A stretch of 64,000 nucleotides of DNA from Rotaria socialis (taxonomy: Eukaryota > Rotifera > Eurotatoria > Philodinida > Philodinidae), in assembly GCA_905331475.1 (NCBI GenBank), contig CAJNYU010001875.1:186001-250000 (forward strand), given 5' to 3'. Shown here one piece after another: positions 62,946-64,000 of the stretch (positions are counted from its first letter, which is position 1; every line of letters begins with the position of its first letter). The notes below the pieces were generated by a model that saw nothing but the letters and a program-made list of their open reading frames with translations, was not told where the DNA came from and searched no databases. Position numbers and translations under genes: made by a program.

Positions 62946-63254
62946 CCCGGTCGAAGAAAACGATCAGTAAACGGTCGTATACGATAAAAATACGGCCCGC
63001 TTTAGGTGCCGTATCTTTCCCGTATAACAGGGGCAGTAGTACGGCCGTATGTTCCATAGAATACGATAATATTACGTCGACTTTACGAGGTTTTACGGCT
63101 GATATACGGTGTCCGTGTATGACCGTAATACTGCCCCTGTTAAAACGCCTTAATTCGGCTTAAAACGGCCGTTTTACGACGGATTACGATGCAAAAACGA
63201 TCGTTTACGGTAATGTTACACCGGTTTACGGTGGTCCGTTTTGATCAACCTGGG
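62946..63254. mobile_element. 309-bp ACGG-word element inside the foldback's right arm
   Basis: Starts CCCGGTCGA and ends TCAACCTGGG (reverse complement CCCAGGTTGA), an imperfect CCCAGG-type end pair. The interior carries more than a dozen ACGG/CCGT words: AAACGGTCGTATACG, TACGGCCGTATG, AAACGGCCGTTTTACG, AACGATCGTTTACGG. There is no ORF. It lies in the insert that splits the larger foldback element, so it arrived later. Confidence 0.65.
63027..63140. mobile_element. 114-bp inner palindromic unit, TA-flanked
   Basis: ACAGGGGCAGTA and its exact complement TACTGCCCCTGT bound the unit, with TA on each side (63025-63026 and 63141-63142). This fits a Tc1/mariner-type MITE, but the interior has the same ACGG words as the surrounding element, so it could instead be part of it. 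Confidence 0.5.
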
Positions 63255-63673
63255 CCAACCATTCGGGTTACAATTCTCACCAAAGATTGAGTAGAGAGTG
63301 GACAGTTATTTGACACAATTTACGATTCGAAATACTTCATTAGGGAACATACTATATGTGTGTTTCTTCTATGTACGAATTATTCATTTATGTACAAAAC
63401 TCGATGTCAATATTTTGAACAGAACTACCTGTAGATTCTTTCGAAATAACTTGATTTTGGTATCAAACAATTTCTCGTAAAATTTTGCATCCAGTGAGCC
63501 ATAAACTAACAGAATCTGGCCATGGCCCAAAACTGGTGTCTTATACGCCCCTGTCCTTTTACTATTTATATTTACCAAATGAATATATATATATGTACAC
63601 GTTTGTACATTTAAAAAATGTAGAATGATAGAGAACGTTTTCTCTTCTTTCCAAAAATGATGTTTAACGTTTT

Positions 63674-63939
63674 CCCAGGTCGAGCATTACGGCTACCAGA
63701 AGCGGTCGTATGCGGCGGTAAACGTTAACGTATACTGCCGTTTCTCACCGTAAATGGCCGTAATTTGACGTTTTGGTATCCACCATATTACGACCGTAAT
63801 TAATCGTGTCGTAAACAGTTAGTAACGACCGTAATATGGTCGGATATTTCCGTATACGATCGTTTATGGCACGATACAAAACGACCGTAATACGGTGCAT
63901 ACCTAACGGCCGTGTACGACGCAAGTTGATACACCTGGG
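63674..63939. mobile_element. 266-bp ACGG-word element with CCCAGGT ends
   Basis: CCCAGGT (63674-63680) faces ACCTGGG (63933-63939). Inside are AAGCGGTCGTATGCGGCGG, ACTGCCGTTTCTC, TTACGACCGTAATTA, AACGACCGTAATATGG, TACGATCGTTTATGG and AACGACCGTAATACGG. The word and both ends are shared with the element at 62946-63254, so they are probably one family. Confidence 0.65.
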
Positions 63940-64000
63940 TTGGAAAGCGTTCATTACTTCCAAGAGTTCATACTTAGACATTCCCTTACAGAACGTGAGA

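Larger units (their letters stand above)
62038..63558. mobile_element. Large foldback element, right arm split by a later insertion
   Basis: Left arm (about 62038-62433) matches, in reverse complement, 62493-62752 and then 63424-63558. Examples: GGACAGGGGCGTATAAG against CTTATACGCCCCTGTCC, CCAGTTTTGGGCCATGGCCA on the outside, and GATGATGTAACTTTGTCTCG against its complement near 62720-62740. The gap in the right arm (62753-63423) holds about 670 bp of unrelated sequence. Outer ends read AAAGGACAGGGG on both strands. Confidence 0.85.

Noticed and set aside
63298..63480. 60-codon ORF in the insert between foldback parts
   Set aside because: No homology; part of it is simply the complement of the foldback arm.

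Overview
The window is about 70% A+T nuclear DNA of a small-genome animal, most likely a bdelloid rotifer. The evidence is of three kinds. The genes are split by many very short introns, mostly about 50-80 bp. The conserved genes are metazoan: RabGDI, CFAP100, MEKK2/3, TMEM198, syndecan, SCHIP1, DCAF7, mitochondrial EF-Tu and a LOXHD1-like PLAT protein. There are also relics of two families that I know as strongly expanded in bdelloids: ADP-ribosyltransferase fused to kinesin-light-chain-type TPRs, and FG-GAP/VCBS repeat proteins. The assignment to bdelloids is inference; no taxon-specific marker was searched. All functions come from reading translations against remembered family sequences.

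Layout. 0.8-3.1 kb: RabGDI (+). 4.85-7.5 kb: ciliary CFAP100-like coiled-coil gene (+), whose stop codon overlaps that of a convergent MEKK2/3 kinase (-, 7.5-10.2 kb). 13.3-15.5 kb: TMEM198 (-). 16.8-18.6 kb: LRR membrane protein (+), convergent with syndecan (-, 18.9-19.8 kb). 22.1-26.4 kb: SCHIP1 (+). 28.9-33.2 kb: a decay zone with a broken ART-TPR gene split by a hAT-like non-autonomous element, then a broken FG-GAP gene. 33.8-38.8 kb: a dense minus-strand housekeeping cluster (RPS25, DCAF7, histone H4, RPL7), with RPS25-DCAF7 spaced like an operon. 39.8-44.3 kb: a repeat island. 46.2-47.1 kb: intronless 7TM receptor (+). 49.0-49.8 kb: small secreted protein (-). 50.3-50.8 kb: stand-alone lamin-tail-domain protein (-). 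53.4-55.6 kb: mitochondrial EF-Tu (+). 58.2-60.0 kb: start of a PLAT-repeat protein (+). 60.7-63.9 kb: a second repeat island.

The least ordinary structure is a set of short inverted-repeat-bounded elements. Each is packed, in both orientations, with variants of its own short word: CAGCGGCGGC, GAACGCATTC, GTAACTACG, ATTCCGACA, or ACGG/CCGT. Several begin CCCAG(G/T). They look like non-autonomous DNA transposons, possibly loaded with binding sites for a transposase, and may form an undescribed group. Long foldback elements accompany them, one with a perfect 8-bp flanking duplication and another split by a later insertion. No rRNA, tRNA, CRISPR or viral gene was recognised.
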